Assembly (NCBI GenBank): GCA_029259775.1
Contig: JAJDEN010000058.1
Span: forward strand, 248,001-312,000
Origin: Planctomycetota bacterium
GTDB lineage: Bacteria > Planctomycetota > PLA2 > JAEUHO01
Reading direction: 5' to 3'
DNA length: 64,000 nucleotides
Shown: positions 25,369-34,306 of the stretch, piece after piece
Numbering within the stretch: position 1 is the first letter of the stretch
Layout of the letters: the number at the start of each line of letters is the position of its first letter
Notes under the pieces: model-generated
Told to the model about the DNA's origin: nothing
The model's input: only the letters and a program-made list of their open reading frames with translations
The model's database searches: none
Made by a program: the position numbers and the translations under genes

Positions 25369-28300
25369 TCACTTCACAGGCTCCAGGACGCGGACCACCA
25401 GGCGGAAGCCGACGGTCGAGCTTGCGTCGTTCGGGGGGTGGGCCGTGCGTGCCGCGATGCGGTCGTCGTCCGGCGCCTGCGAGCCCCAGGCATGCCCCTT
25501 CACCCAGAACACCCGACCCTCGCCGTCCCAGTCCGCGGTCCACTCCGCCACCGAGCCCGTGAGATCGCGCACGCCGAAGACGCTCTCATCTTCGGGAAAG
25601 AGCCCCACAGCCTCCGGCGCCGGGAAGTGCGGCCGCGAGCGGGCTCCCTTGAAGTACAGCCACTCGCGCTCGTCGCCGTAGACGAACACCCGTGCGTCGC
25701 CGCCGCGCGCCATCCTCTCCCACTCGGGCTGCGTCGGTAGCGTGAATCGCATGGCGCGGTAGCCGACGCTGCCGTCCGCTTCGCGCACGACCGCCACGTC
25801 GGGCAGCACCGTGCCGCCCGCCGCGGCTTGACGCGCGCGGCGGCGCGAACGCTCGGTGCGCCAGCTGAGATAGCCCCAGCCGACCGCCTTCGAGGCACGG
25901 AGCGCCTCGGCCAGTTCCTCGTACTGGTAGTCATGCGGCTCGTCCTCGCCCTCGGGCGGCGTGAGGTAGCCGGCGACGTCGTACAGGCTCACGTGCGCGA
26001 GCGCATGCTCGGGGCTGTCCATCGGTAGGAAGCGCCCGCCACCCTTCACGCGGACAGGCAGCGCGCCTCCGAAGGGATCGCCCAGCGGCATGCCCTTGAG
26101 GTCGCGCCGCAGGACGCGACTCGAGCGCGGGACGAAACGCAGGTCGCGCCACGGGATCGAGCCGACCTTGTCGATCTCGGCCAGCGTGCGCGCGTCGTTC
26201 AGGAACTCCCACCAGTCGGCGTATGTGAGCTCGAATCGCGAGGCGAGGAACGTGCGCACGGGCACGCTCTGGCGTGGCAGCGAGCGCGGCGCGTTCTCGT
26301 CGTCGCTTCCGAGCAGCACGTCGCCGCCCGAGACGAGCGCGAAGCCCGGCGGAAGCTGCGCGAGTCCGAGATCCCCGGAAGCCCGGATCGTGCCCGGGTC
26401 CGTGCGGCCCACCTCGAACGGCATGCGGAGGTCCGGTCCGCCGTCGCGCCGAAGCAGAAGCAGATAGCGGCCCGGCGGCAGGGCCAGCGTGCTCTCGCCC
26501 TGCAGCGTGCCGAGTGCGTTGGCCGCGGAGGTCGTGAGGGGGTAGGCGCTGCCCGCGAGGAGGGCTTCGTAGCGCGCGCGGCGCATCGCTCCCCCCAGCG
26601 TGCCGACGTGCGACGCACTGCTCTCGAGCGGCTTGGTCAAGGACGGCACATCGGGCCGCACCGGACGCTGGCCTTCGCCTTCCAGTCGCCTGCGCACGGC
26701 CTCCGCGTAGGCGGCCGGCAGCGTCGCCGCGCCCTTCGTGGGGTGGTACGGCACGGGCAGCAGCCGCGGACCGCCGCGCGCGACGACATCGGCTTCGCGT
26801 TCGTAGCGGAAGAGCCACCCCCGGGCGGCCTCCGCCGGCGCGACGATGCGCACCTTGCGTACGCCGCTCAACTCGGCGGCGAAGGCCGCGCCGTCAAGTT
26901 CCTCGACGACGACCCGGCGGTGCTGCGCGGCACGGTCCGCGTCGCGGCGGGCGATGGCCAGCCGCCACTCGCCCATGTGCCACTCCGCCGCGCGGCGGCG
27001 GATCGTGTCGCGCAGGGCGCGGCCCCTCTCTCCGGCCGCCTCCGCATTGGCGTCGGCGAGCGAGCGGGCCACGGCGAGATCGCTTCGCACTGTGGCTAGC
27101 CTCGTGGCGAGGTCCTTCTCGAGGCGTTCGATCTCGCGCCGCGCGGCGTAGGCGGCCTCGCGCATCCACCAGGGCTCAGAGCCGTGCGCGTTCTCGTCAC
27201 CCAGTCCCTTCCCACCGAGGACCTCGGCACCGTGCAGGGCTCGGGCCTGCAGGCGCGCGAGCCGGTCGCGTCCCTCGTCGAGTGCGGTCATCGACTCGAG
27301 GGCGCGGGTGAACGTCTTGCTGGCGTCGAGCACGCCCCGGCGCGCGCGGGCGGTCGTGCGGAGGTCGCGCGGACGGCCCTCGCCCGGCGCCAGGGCAATC
27401 CACTCGTCGTAGAGCTGCTCCGCCACGCTGAACTCGAAACGATCCATGTGTTGCTGGGCCTCCCGGGCGATCTCCTCGACGCGGGAGGTGCGCGCCATGC
27501 GGACGCCGACGGTGACGACCGCGGCGATGATCCCCGCCAGCAGCAGCGCGCCGAGGGCCGTGGCACGGGCCGGCCTGCGGCGCGCCCAGGCCGTCACGCG
27601 TCGCATGGGACCGGGCGGCCGCGCGGCGATCGGCTCCTCGCGCAGCCAGCGCCCGAGGTCATCGGCCAGGTCGTGCACGTTCTCGTACCGGTCGCGCGGG
27701 TTCTTGGCCAGGCACGTGAGGCAGATCGTCTCGAGGTCGCGATCGATGCGCGGATCGAGGCGCGACGGCGGGATCGGCTCGTCCTGGCCGATCATGCGCG
27801 CGAGCGTGGCGAGGTCCGTCGTCGGAAACGGCATGTGGCCCGTGATGCACTCGTAGAGCAAGACCCCCAGGGCCCACTGGTCGGAGTGGGGCCCGACATC
27901 CTCGGCGCGGCCGCGGTACTGCTCCGGCGCCATGTAGCCGGGCGTGCCGATCAGCATGCCGGACTCGGAGAGCTTCGAGGCGGTCCGGTCGGCGGCCAGG
28001 CCGAAGTCTGCGAGCAGCGGCCGATCCACGATCGGCGTGCCGCCGTCGCGCTTGAGCCACGAGCGACGCATGCGGCGCGATGCCGTGGCGTGCTCGCCTT
28101 CCGGCGCGCGGTCCGTGAGCAGCATGACGTTGCCGGGCTTCACGTCGCGGTGCGTCACGCCGGCCTTGTGCGCGGCGTCGAGCGCGATGGCGACCTTGCG
28201 CACGATGCGCGCGGCGCGGGCCACACCGATCGTGCCGTGGCGCGACTGCTGGAGGATGGCGTCCAGCGTGTCGCCGGGTACGAACTCCATCGCGAACCAA

Positions 28301-28554
28301 CGGCGGCCGCCCGCCTCACCGGTCGAGAGGATGGGCACGATGTTGGGATGCTGCAGGCGGGCCGTGGCGCGTACTTCGCGCTCGAAGCGCTGGCGGACTT
28401 CGTCGCCCTCGCCGAAACCGGGTTTGAGGACCTTCAGGGCGACATCGCGGCCGAGGGCTTCTTCGTGAGCGAGGTACACCACGCCCATGGCGCCACGACC
28501 GAGTTCGCGCTCGATCGTGAACCCGGGAATGCGTACGTCGTCGCTGTCGCCCAT
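25369..28554 (-). CDS. Ser/Thr protein kinase fused to an extracytoplasmic SUMF1 domain
   Basis: A 1061-residue single-span protein. The cytoplasmic kinase domain (about 10-300) has the glycine loop GRGAMGVVY, Lys41, HRDVKPGN (Asp137), DFG at 183-185 and an intact APE motif. A 30-residue basic insert lies between the catalytic loop and DFG. One membrane helix spans about 331-353. A long helical region with heptad-like charge patterning follows. The last third (about 730-1055) is a formylglycine-generating-enzyme/SUMF1-type domain, including FELTYADWWEFLND, LPTQPEWERMARGG and GSVAEWTADWD. The copper-binding Cys pair of true FGE enzymes is not seen, so this is more likely a binding or sensor module. 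The start is supported by a TAGACT box. Confidence 0.9.
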   Translation of the reverse strand: MGDSDDVRIPGFTIERELGRGAMGVVYLAHEEALGRDVALKVLKPGFGEGDEVRQRFEREVRATARLQHPNIVPILSTGEAGGRRWFAMEFVPGDTLDAILQQSRHGTIGVARAARIVRKVAIALDAAHKAGVTHRDVKPGNVMLLTDRAPEGEHATASRRMRRSWLKRDGGTPIVDRPLLADFGLAADRTASKLSESGMLIGTPGYMAPEQYRGRAEDVGPHSDQWALGVLLYECITGHMPFPTTDLATLARMIGQDEPIPPSRLDPRIDRDLETICLTCLAKNPRDRYENVHDLADDLGRWLREEPIAARPPGPMRRVTAWARRRPARATALGALLLAGIIAAVVTVGVRMARTSRVEEIAREAQQHMDRFEFSVAEQLYDEWIALAPGEGRPRDLRTTARARRGVLDASKTFTRALESMTALDEGRDRLARLQARALHGAEVLGGKGLGDENAHGSEPWWMREAAYAARREIERLEKDLATRLATVRSDLAVARSLADANAEAAGERGRALRDTIRRRAAEWHMGEWRLAIARRDADRAAQHRRVVVEELDGAAFAAELSGVRKVRIVAPAEAARGWLFRYEREADVVARGGPRLLPVPYHPTKGAATLPAAYAEAVRRRLEGEGQRPVRPDVPSLTKPLESSASHVGTLGGAMRRARYEALLAGSAYPLTTSAANALGTLQGESTLALPPGRYLLLLRRDGGPDLRMPFEVGRTDPGTIRASGDLGLAQLPPGFALVSGGDVLLGSDDENAPRSLPRQSVPVRTFLASRFELTYADWWEFLNDARTLAEIDKVGSIPWRDLRFVPRSSRVLRRDLKGMPLGDPFGGALPVRVKGGGRFLPMDSPEHALAHVSLYDVAGYLTPPEGEDEPHDYQYEELAEALRASKAVGWGYLSWRTERSRRRARQAAAGGTVLPDVAVVREADGSVGYRAMRFTLPTQPEWERMARGGDARVFVYGDEREWLYFKGARSRPHFPAPEAVGLFPEDESVFGVRDLTGSVAEWTADWDGEGRVFWVKGHAWGSQAPDDDRIAARTAHPPNDASSTVGFRLVVRVLEPVK

Positions 28555-28562
28555 CGCGCGCG

Positions 28563-28568
28563 AGTCTA
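28563..28568 (-). promoter_or_regulatory. TAGACT -10 box of the kinase-SUMF1 gene
   Basis: Read on the minus strand, TAGACT ends 8 nt before the ATG at 28554. It rules out the much longer open frame that extends upstream. Confidence 0.5.
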
Positions 28569-28615
28569 CCCCTGGGCGCTGCCACTCCCCGTACGATGGA
28601 AGATCTGGAGGTGGC

Positions 28616-29590
28616 ATGGGTAGCAGCGGATGCGTCAGCGTGCTCTTGATGGTTGTCCTGGCGCTCGCCGGCTGCGGTGGCGATGAGGCACGCACCCCGG
28701 AGGGGCCGCCCGCCAAGGCGAACGGGGAAGAGCCCGCCAAGGGCGAGCCTGCCAAGCGTGTGTGGGCCGTCCAGATGACCTTCAGCATCCCCGTCGGCGA
28801 GGCAGCGCGCACCGTCGACGACGCGCTCGCTGAGGTGATCCTGGTCGTTGACGCGCGCCTGAAATCCAGCGCATGTGGCGAGTACGGCATCCGGCGTCTG
28901 CCCGCGGATGGTCCGGGTTTCGAGGTCGGATTCGCGAGCCTCCCCGCCGAACGCTTCGACGAGATCGTGAGCCTCATCACGCGCGCCGGCACGCTCGAGT
29001 TCCTCATCGTGGTTCGCGCGCCGAAGCAGTTCGCGAAAGCCCCCGGCAACGAGGAGCCGGTCTCACCGAGGCACCCGCTCTGGGAGGGCGACAACGCCTC
29101 CCACCGAGCCTTCCTCGACGGTGAGATCCAATCGTGGACGGCGGCGCGCAAGGCGGACAAGCCGTACCGACCCTCGAGGGCCGGCTATCGCATCGTGCCC
29201 ACCTCGAAGGCGTCCAAGGAGGAGCCGTTGTTCGTCTTGGTCGAGGTCCCGAAGCCCGACGAGGTCTTCGATGGGCGCATGCTGGAGAACCCTGTCGTTT
29301 CCGCTGACGTCCGCAACATGCCGGTCGTCGTGTTCGACATCAAGGAGGAGTGGCAGGAGCGTTTCGGCGCGTGGACCGAGAAGAATCGGCTCCTGCCGCT
29401 CGCCATCGTGCTCGACGGCGTGCAGCACTCCGCACCGATCATCCAGGCGAAGCTGACGCGCAACGTGCAGATCACACTGGGACCTGGATCGCGGGCCGAT
29501 CAGGAGCGGGATGCGGAGGCGCTGGTGACCGTGCTGCAGACCGGCGCCATGGCGTCACCGCCCAAGCTCGTGTCGATCAAGACGAACTAG
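28616..29590 (+). CDS. SecD-like lipoprotein
   Basis: A 324-residue exported lipoprotein whose signal peptide ends in the lipobox LALAGC. After a Pro/Ala/Glu/Lys-rich spacer the mature protein resembles the first periplasmic domain of SecD. It shows an initial ferredoxin-like part ending in RAGTLEFLIVV, then VVVFDIKEEWQERFGAWTEK and PLAIVLDGVQHSAPIIQAKL. These match SecD segments, but there are no transmembrane helices and no SecF part. So the SecD P1 region exists here as a free lipid-anchored protein. Its role may be in envelope protein handling (inference). The ATG has a GGAGG Shine-Dalgarno and a TACGAT hexamer upstream. Confidence 0.8.
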   Translation: MGSSGCVSVLLMVVLALAGCGGDEARTPEGPPAKANGEEPAKGEPAKRVWAVQMTFSIPVGEAARTVDDALAEVILVVDARLKSSACGEYGIRRLPADGPGFEVGFASLPAERFDEIVSLITRAGTLEFLIVVRAPKQFAKAPGNEEPVSPRHPLWEGDNASHRAFLDGEIQSWTAARKADKPYRPSRAGYRIVPTSKASKEEPLFVLVEVPKPDEVFDGRMLENPVVSADVRNMPVVVFDIKEEWQERFGAWTEKNRLLPLAIVLDGVQHSAPIIQAKLTRNVQITLGPGSRADQERDAEALVTVLQTGAMASPPKLVSIKTN

Positions 29591-29626
29591 CGCGGCGCCC
29601 GATTCGGCTGGCCTGGTTCGGCCTGC

Positions 29627-32446
29627 CTATTTCGGAGAGGCCTTCTTCGTCTTGAACTTGCGGTCGTAGCGGTAGTGCGACTGGAAGACGAGCGTCATGA
29701 TCGCGGTGCTGTAGACGCGCCCGCCGTCCTTGCCCCACGGGCCGCTCGGGTCCCAGGAGCCCTTGTAGTCACAGTAGTCGCCGTCCTGGCGGTGGTGTGA
29801 CAGCACGCCCGCCTTGAGCGCGTCGCGCCACGAGGTCCAGTGCTTGCCGCCGGCCTGGTACATGAGCAACGAGCCCCAGTGCCAGGCGTACATGTCCAGG
29901 CGGCCCTTGGGCTTGTTCCACGTGGGCTGCTTGGAGGCCACCAGCGCGAGGCCCTTCTTGAGCTCCCTCGACGTGCGCCAGTCCTCGCCCATCATGATGC
30001 GTGCGAACGCCGCGACCGCGGTCATCGCCTCGGTCTCGTCGCCAGGGAAGTCGTCGACGGCCTCCTGCGGACGCGCCGAGCCGGTCCCGCGCTGGACGTA
30101 GCCCACGCGACCGAAGTCCGGGTCCGTGACCTTGCCGAGCCATGCCTTCAGCCCGTCGTATGCCGACGCGTCGACCGTGAGACCCGGAGGCCGGCTGCGA
30201 GCGACCGCGTGGTCGATGTAGAGCTGTGCGCTGTTGAGGGCCAGGAACATCCAGCCGGAGATCGACGTGTCGTTGTCGCCCGGCTTGATGCCGTAGCGCC
30301 AAGCGAAGTACGGGTTGCGCGCGAGCTTGATGAAGTCGAGCGCGCGCTGCGCGGAGCCCTTGAAGATCGGACTCTCCGTCATCGCGTACGCCTCGATCAT
30401 GGCGATCGAGGCCATGGCGTGGTTGTAGATGTACTGCTGCGTCGAGCGCGGGCCGAAGCAGCCTTCGGGGTCCTGGACGTTCTTGAGGAACCGGAGACCG
30501 CGGGAGACGACCTTGGCGAACGGATGCTTGCCGCGGTTGGTGTAGCCGGCCCCCAGGAAGGCCTGCAGGGCCAAGCCGGTGACTCCGGTGTCGTACAGCG
30601 ACTTGCCCTTGCCCTCGGGTCGCTTCGTGGCGTCGCTGATCGGACGCCCGTCGCACCAGACGCCGAAGCCGGCCGCTTCCCAGCCGCCGTTGGGTGACTG
30701 GTGGGCCGCCAGCCAGCGCAGGCCGTCGTCGACGGCGCTGTCGAAGTCCTGGGTGGCGGGCTGCTTCGTCCGCCTGCCTCCTTGGCCCCGGAACGCGCCG
30801 CCGGCGCCGCCTCCGATGCCGATCTTGGCGTTGTCCTTGGGCCCCTGGAACGGCGCGTCGTCGAGAATCTCTTCGTCCTCGATCTTGGGCATCTTGGGCG
30901 CACCGATCTCCGGCTCCTTGCGGATCTCGGTCTCCTCGATCACCTCTTCGGTCTCCTCGAACTCTTCTTCGATGACCTCGTAGGCCTGGCTCGCGGTGAT
31001 GCCCCAGTGCGTCTTCAAGAGGCCGCGGGCGGGGACAGCCGGCGCATCGCCGCCGACGGGGCCGATCCAGTCGCGGCTGTTGCCTAGCCGGATCATCGGC
31101 ACGCCCGGGCGCTTGCGTATCGCGTCGATGTGCTCCTTGAGGGCGGCGGCGCTGGTGGTGAGATCGCCGCCGCGCGGCATGGCGGCGCCTTCGAAGATCA
31201 GGTCCTTCGCGCCGGCGGCCAGGCACACGTCGAGCATCTGGACGATGAAGCCGTGCGGCACGGCGCCGCCCTTGGGCGGCGGCGCGACGATCTCGAACTT
31301 CACGACGTCGCCCGCGCGCACCAGCTTGTTCAGCTTCTGCAAGCCTGCGTAGAGCTGCCGCATGTCGCTGGCGCCCGTCCCCGTCCGCTTGAATACCTTC
31401 AGCTTGTGCTTCACGAACGCCTTCGGGAAGCCGTTCGTGAGACGGAGCCCCCGGTCCTTCGGCAGGCGGGTCTCGATCACGCCCCGCTGGGATCCGTCGC
31501 TCGTCGTCGCGCCGACGCTGATCTTGTAGATCTTGCTGCGCGGGTGGGCGCCCGTCTGCATCAGCCACTGTGTGACCATCCACGGGATCGTCGCGTCGAT
31601 GTCGAGCACGGCGTTCAGCTTGCTCGAACCGTCCGGCTCGCGCAGGCGCGGATCGTCGGAGCGCTCGGCCAGGTAGCGCTCGAGCCCGACGAGGCTGAGC
31701 GCCTCCTTGCGGTCCGGCACGCGGATCCAGCCATCGCGCGTGACGCTGACGATGACGCGCATGTCCTTGGCGGGCAACGGGCCGACGGTGCCGACGCGCG
31801 GCAACGTGAGCGCCTTGCCGAGCAGCGGATTCGGCGCGGTGGCCTGCTTCGGCACGTGCAGGCGCCAGCGGCCGTTCTCGAGCGTCGTGCGGATGTTCGA
31901 GTGCGCGAAGCGCAGCTCCAGCACCTCCCAGGCTGTGCCGCGTTGGTGCGCGGTAAACTGCAGCGTGCCTTCGAAGACGTCCGGGGCGCGGAAGCTGACG
32001 GTGCCGGTAGCCGTCCGGCCGTTCACCTCCACGGTCACGTCATGGACGTACTCTGTGTGGACGATCGAGGCGAAGGGGTGCTTCGGGACCTTGCGGCCGG
32101 CCTTCACCTCCGTGGGGGAGACGGCCTCGAAGAACGCCTTCGGCGTGGTCTGGCGGTTGAACTTGAAGTCGCGCTCGTCGAGGCTCTTGCCGCCGAGCAC
32201 GATCGCCACGACCGTCATGGGGGCCGAGGCCTCGGGCGCGAGCATGTCGTCCAAGCTGAACTGGGCACCGAGGCGGCCGATGAGGCGGAGCAGGTCGTCC
32301 GACACCGAGGCCGCCTTCGACACCAGCTCCTTGGCCAGGGCCTCGTCCATCGTCTCGCTCGTGGCCGGCTTGTCCTCCGCCGCCGCGGGCAGCCCGCCGA
32401 CGAAGAGCGCGAGCAGCAGGAACCCGGTCAGTACGTGTCGAAGCAT
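29627..32446 (-). CDS. Exported ExbD-like/prenyltransferase-repeat protein
   Basis: A 939-residue exported protein with a signal peptide (about 1-24). The middle third holds two segments resembling the periplasmic part of ExbD/TolR, around IDATIPWMVTQWLMQTGAHP and VPHGFIVQMLDVCLAAGAKD. A very acidic Glu-rich linker follows. The last 380 residues are prenyltransferase/squalene-oxidase-type alpha-alpha barrel repeats (GLRWLAAHQSPNGGW, GLRFLKNVQDPEGCFG). The DxDD or DCTAE motifs of real terpene cyclases are absent, so a structural or binding role is more likely. This architecture is characteristic of planctomycetes in my experience of such proteins (inference). The ATG has a GGAGG site and TACTGT upstream. 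Confidence 0.8.
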   Translation of the reverse strand: MLRHVLTGFLLLALFVGGLPAAAEDKPATSETMDEALAKELVSKAASVSDDLLRLIGRLGAQFSLDDMLAPEASAPMTVVAIVLGGKSLDERDFKFNRQTTPKAFFEAVSPTEVKAGRKVPKHPFASIVHTEYVHDVTVEVNGRTATGTVSFRAPDVFEGTLQFTAHQRGTAWEVLELRFAHSNIRTTLENGRWRLHVPKQATAPNPLLGKALTLPRVGTVGPLPAKDMRVIVSVTRDGWIRVPDRKEALSLVGLERYLAERSDDPRLREPDGSSKLNAVLDIDATIPWMVTQWLMQTGAHPRSKIYKISVGATTSDGSQRGVIETRLPKDRGLRLTNGFPKAFVKHKLKVFKRTGTGASDMRQLYAGLQKLNKLVRAGDVVKFEIVAPPPKGGAVPHGFIVQMLDVCLAAGAKDLIFEGAAMPRGGDLTTSAAALKEHIDAIRKRPGVPMIRLGNSRDWIGPVGGDAPAVPARGLLKTHWGITASQAYEVIEEEFEETEEVIEETEIRKEPEIGAPKMPKIEDEEILDDAPFQGPKDNAKIGIGGGAGGAFRGQGGRRTKQPATQDFDSAVDDGLRWLAAHQSPNGGWEAAGFGVWCDGRPISDATKRPEGKGKSLYDTGVTGLALQAFLGAGYTNRGKHPFAKVVSRGLRFLKNVQDPEGCFGPRSTQQYIYNHAMASIAMIEAYAMTESPIFKGSAQRALDFIKLARNPYFAWRYGIKPGDNDTSISGWMFLALNSAQLYIDHAVARSRPPGLTVDASAYDGLKAWLGKVTDPDFGRVGYVQRGTGSARPQEAVDDFPGDETEAMTAVAAFARIMMGEDWRTSRELKKGLALVASKQPTWNKPKGRLDMYAWHWGSLLMYQAGGKHWTSWRDALKAGVLSHHRQDGDYCDYKGSWDPSGPWGKDGGRVYSTAIMTLVFQSHYRYDRKFKTKKASPK

Positions 32447-32563
32447 CGATCCACCTCCAAGGCCCACAGTATGGGCGAATGCGCGTGCCGCTGCCGTTCG
32501 CCGTGAAGCGGACAGAACGCCCCCTACCCCCGGTGCAACGGCTGGGTCGCGTCGCGGTTCGTA

Positions 32564-34306
32564 CTACCCGCCTTCGTGGCGGGCCTGCAGCTCGTAGAGC
32601 TTGCGGTACAGGCCGCCCTGGCGCAGCAGCTCCGCGTGCGTTCCCTGCTCCTCCACGCGTCCGCGCTTCATCACGAGGATCCGGTCGGCCAACTTGATCG
32701 TGGACAGGCGGTGGGCGACCACGATCGTCGTGCGATCGCGGCGCACGGCGTCGAGGGCGTCCTGGATCAGCTTCTCCGTGGCCGTGTCGATCGAAGACGT
32801 CGCCTCGTCGAGCACGAGGATGGCGGGGTTATGCACCAAGGCGCGCGCGAAGGCCAGCAGCTGACGCTCGCCGGCGGAAAGGTTGGCCCCGCGTTCTTCG
32901 ACGGGCGCGTCCAGCCCGTCCGGGAGACGTGCGATGAAGCCATCGGCGTGCACCGTCTGGGCGGCCGCTTCCACGCGTTCGCGCGAGATGCTCTCGTCGA
33001 ACAGGCGGATGTTGTCGAGCACGCTGCCGCGGAAGAGGAACACATCCTGCAGGACGATGGCGATGCGCGAGCGCATCGCCCGTACGGCGTACTCGCGTAC
33101 GTCCGCGTCGTCGATCTTCACGGAGCCGCCCTGCACGTCGTAGAAGCGACTCACCAGATTGAGGATGCTCGACTTGCCGGCGCCGGTCGGGCCCACGATC
33201 GCCAGGGTCGAACCCGCCGGCACATCGAACGACACGCCGCGCAGCACCGGCTCGTCCTGCTTGTAGGCGAACTGCACATCCTCGAAGCGGACAGCGCCGC
33301 GGATGCCGTCGGCGGCCCGCGGATGCTCCGGGTCCCGAATCTCGGGCTCCGCGTCGAGCACGCCGAACAGGCGCTCGCCCGAGACCAGGGCCTGCAGCAT
33401 CATGTTGAGGTTCTCGGAGAGCGTGCGGATGGGCTCGAAGAAGAGATCGATCAGCAGATAGAACTGGAAGAACTCGCCGTAGCTGAACGTGCCGGCCCCG
33501 ATGGCTGCCGCGCCGAAGTGCACGACCAAGGCCACGGCCAGCGCGGAGAGCGACTGCACGGTGGGGAAGAAGAACGCGAAGTTGCGGACCGTCGCCAGGT
33601 GCGCACGGCAGAGGTCTTCGGCGTGCTGGCCGTAAGCGTCGGTCGCCGCGCGACGACGCTGGAACAGGCGCGTCACGCTCATGCCGGCGATCGCCTCGGT
33701 AGCGAACGCATTGGTCGCGGCCACCTCGGTGCGCACGCGGCCGAAGTCGCGCCGACTGCGGCGCATGAAGATCGCTGTGAACACGACGAGCAGGGGCACC
33801 ACGGACACGACGTACAGCGCCAGCTGGGCGTTGACAGCGAAGAGCACGACCAGAATCAGGCCGAGCTTGAGGATGTCGTGGAACACAGCCGCGACACCGG
33901 AGGAGAAGAACTCCTCGATCGCCTCCACATCGCCTGTGACGCGCGTCGTCAGGACGCCGACGGGGGAGCGATCGAAGAAGCGCATCCCCTGGCGTTGGAT
34001 ATGACGGAAGACGTCGAGCCGGAGGCTCATGCCGATGAGCCGGCCCGTGCGCACGGAGATGAGCGCCCGGGCGCTGCGCAGAACGGCCCCGGCGATCAGG
34101 ACGCCGAAGGCCGCCAGCGCGTAGAGCGGCAGCTCGTCGGGTTGCCCGCCCCGGATCGGGCCGTCGACCGTGCGCTTGACGATCTCCGGCAGGAGCACGT
34201 CGACGCCGGCGCCGATGATCATCGTGGCGAGGCTGAGCGCGACCAGGCCCGGTCGCCGTCCGACGTAGGCCAGCAGCCGCAGGATGGAACGGCGGGGCTT
34301 GCTCAT
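32564..34306 (-). CDS. ABC exporter half-transporter, catalytically complete subunit
   Basis: A 580-residue fused membrane-ATPase half of an MdlB/TM288-like heterodimer. Six transmembrane helices occupy roughly 1-310. The nucleotide-binding domain has Walker A GPTGAGKSS, a Q-loop, the signature NLSAGERQLLAFARAL (degenerate relative to LSGGQ) and Walker B ILVLDEATSSIDT with the catalytic Glu present. Such exporters move lipids, peptides or drugs outward; the substrate is unknown. Its ATG overlaps the partner's stop as ATGA, so the two proteins are made together. Confidence 0.92.
   Translation of the reverse strand: MSKPRRSILRLLAYVGRRPGLVALSLATMIIGAGVDVLLPEIVKRTVDGPIRGGQPDELPLYALAAFGVLIAGAVLRSARALISVRTGRLIGMSLRLDVFRHIQRQGMRFFDRSPVGVLTTRVTGDVEAIEEFFSSGVAAVFHDILKLGLILVVLFAVNAQLALYVVSVVPLLVVFTAIFMRRSRRDFGRVRTEVAATNAFATEAIAGMSVTRLFQRRRAATDAYGQHAEDLCRAHLATVRNFAFFFPTVQSLSALAVALVVHFGAAAIGAGTFSYGEFFQFYLLIDLFFEPIRTLSENLNMMLQALVSGERLFGVLDAEPEIRDPEHPRAADGIRGAVRFEDVQFAYKQDEPVLRGVSFDVPAGSTLAIVGPTGAGKSSILNLVSRFYDVQGGSVKIDDADVREYAVRAMRSRIAIVLQDVFLFRGSVLDNIRLFDESISRERVEAAAQTVHADGFIARLPDGLDAPVEERGANLSAGERQLLAFARALVHNPAILVLDEATSSIDTATEKLIQDALDAVRRDRTTIVVAHRLSTIKLADRILVMKRGRVEEQGTHAELLRQGGLYRKLYELQARHEGG

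Noticed and set aside
25369..28554. True formylglycine-generating enzyme activity for the SUMF1 domains here and at 36756-39158
   Set aside because: The catalytic Cys pair was not seen in the expected place, and no sulfatase gene is nearby. A binding role is more likely.
29627..32446. Squalene-hopene cyclase
   Set aside because: The repeats resemble the family fold, but the DxDD acid motif is absent and the N-terminal two-thirds are unrelated.
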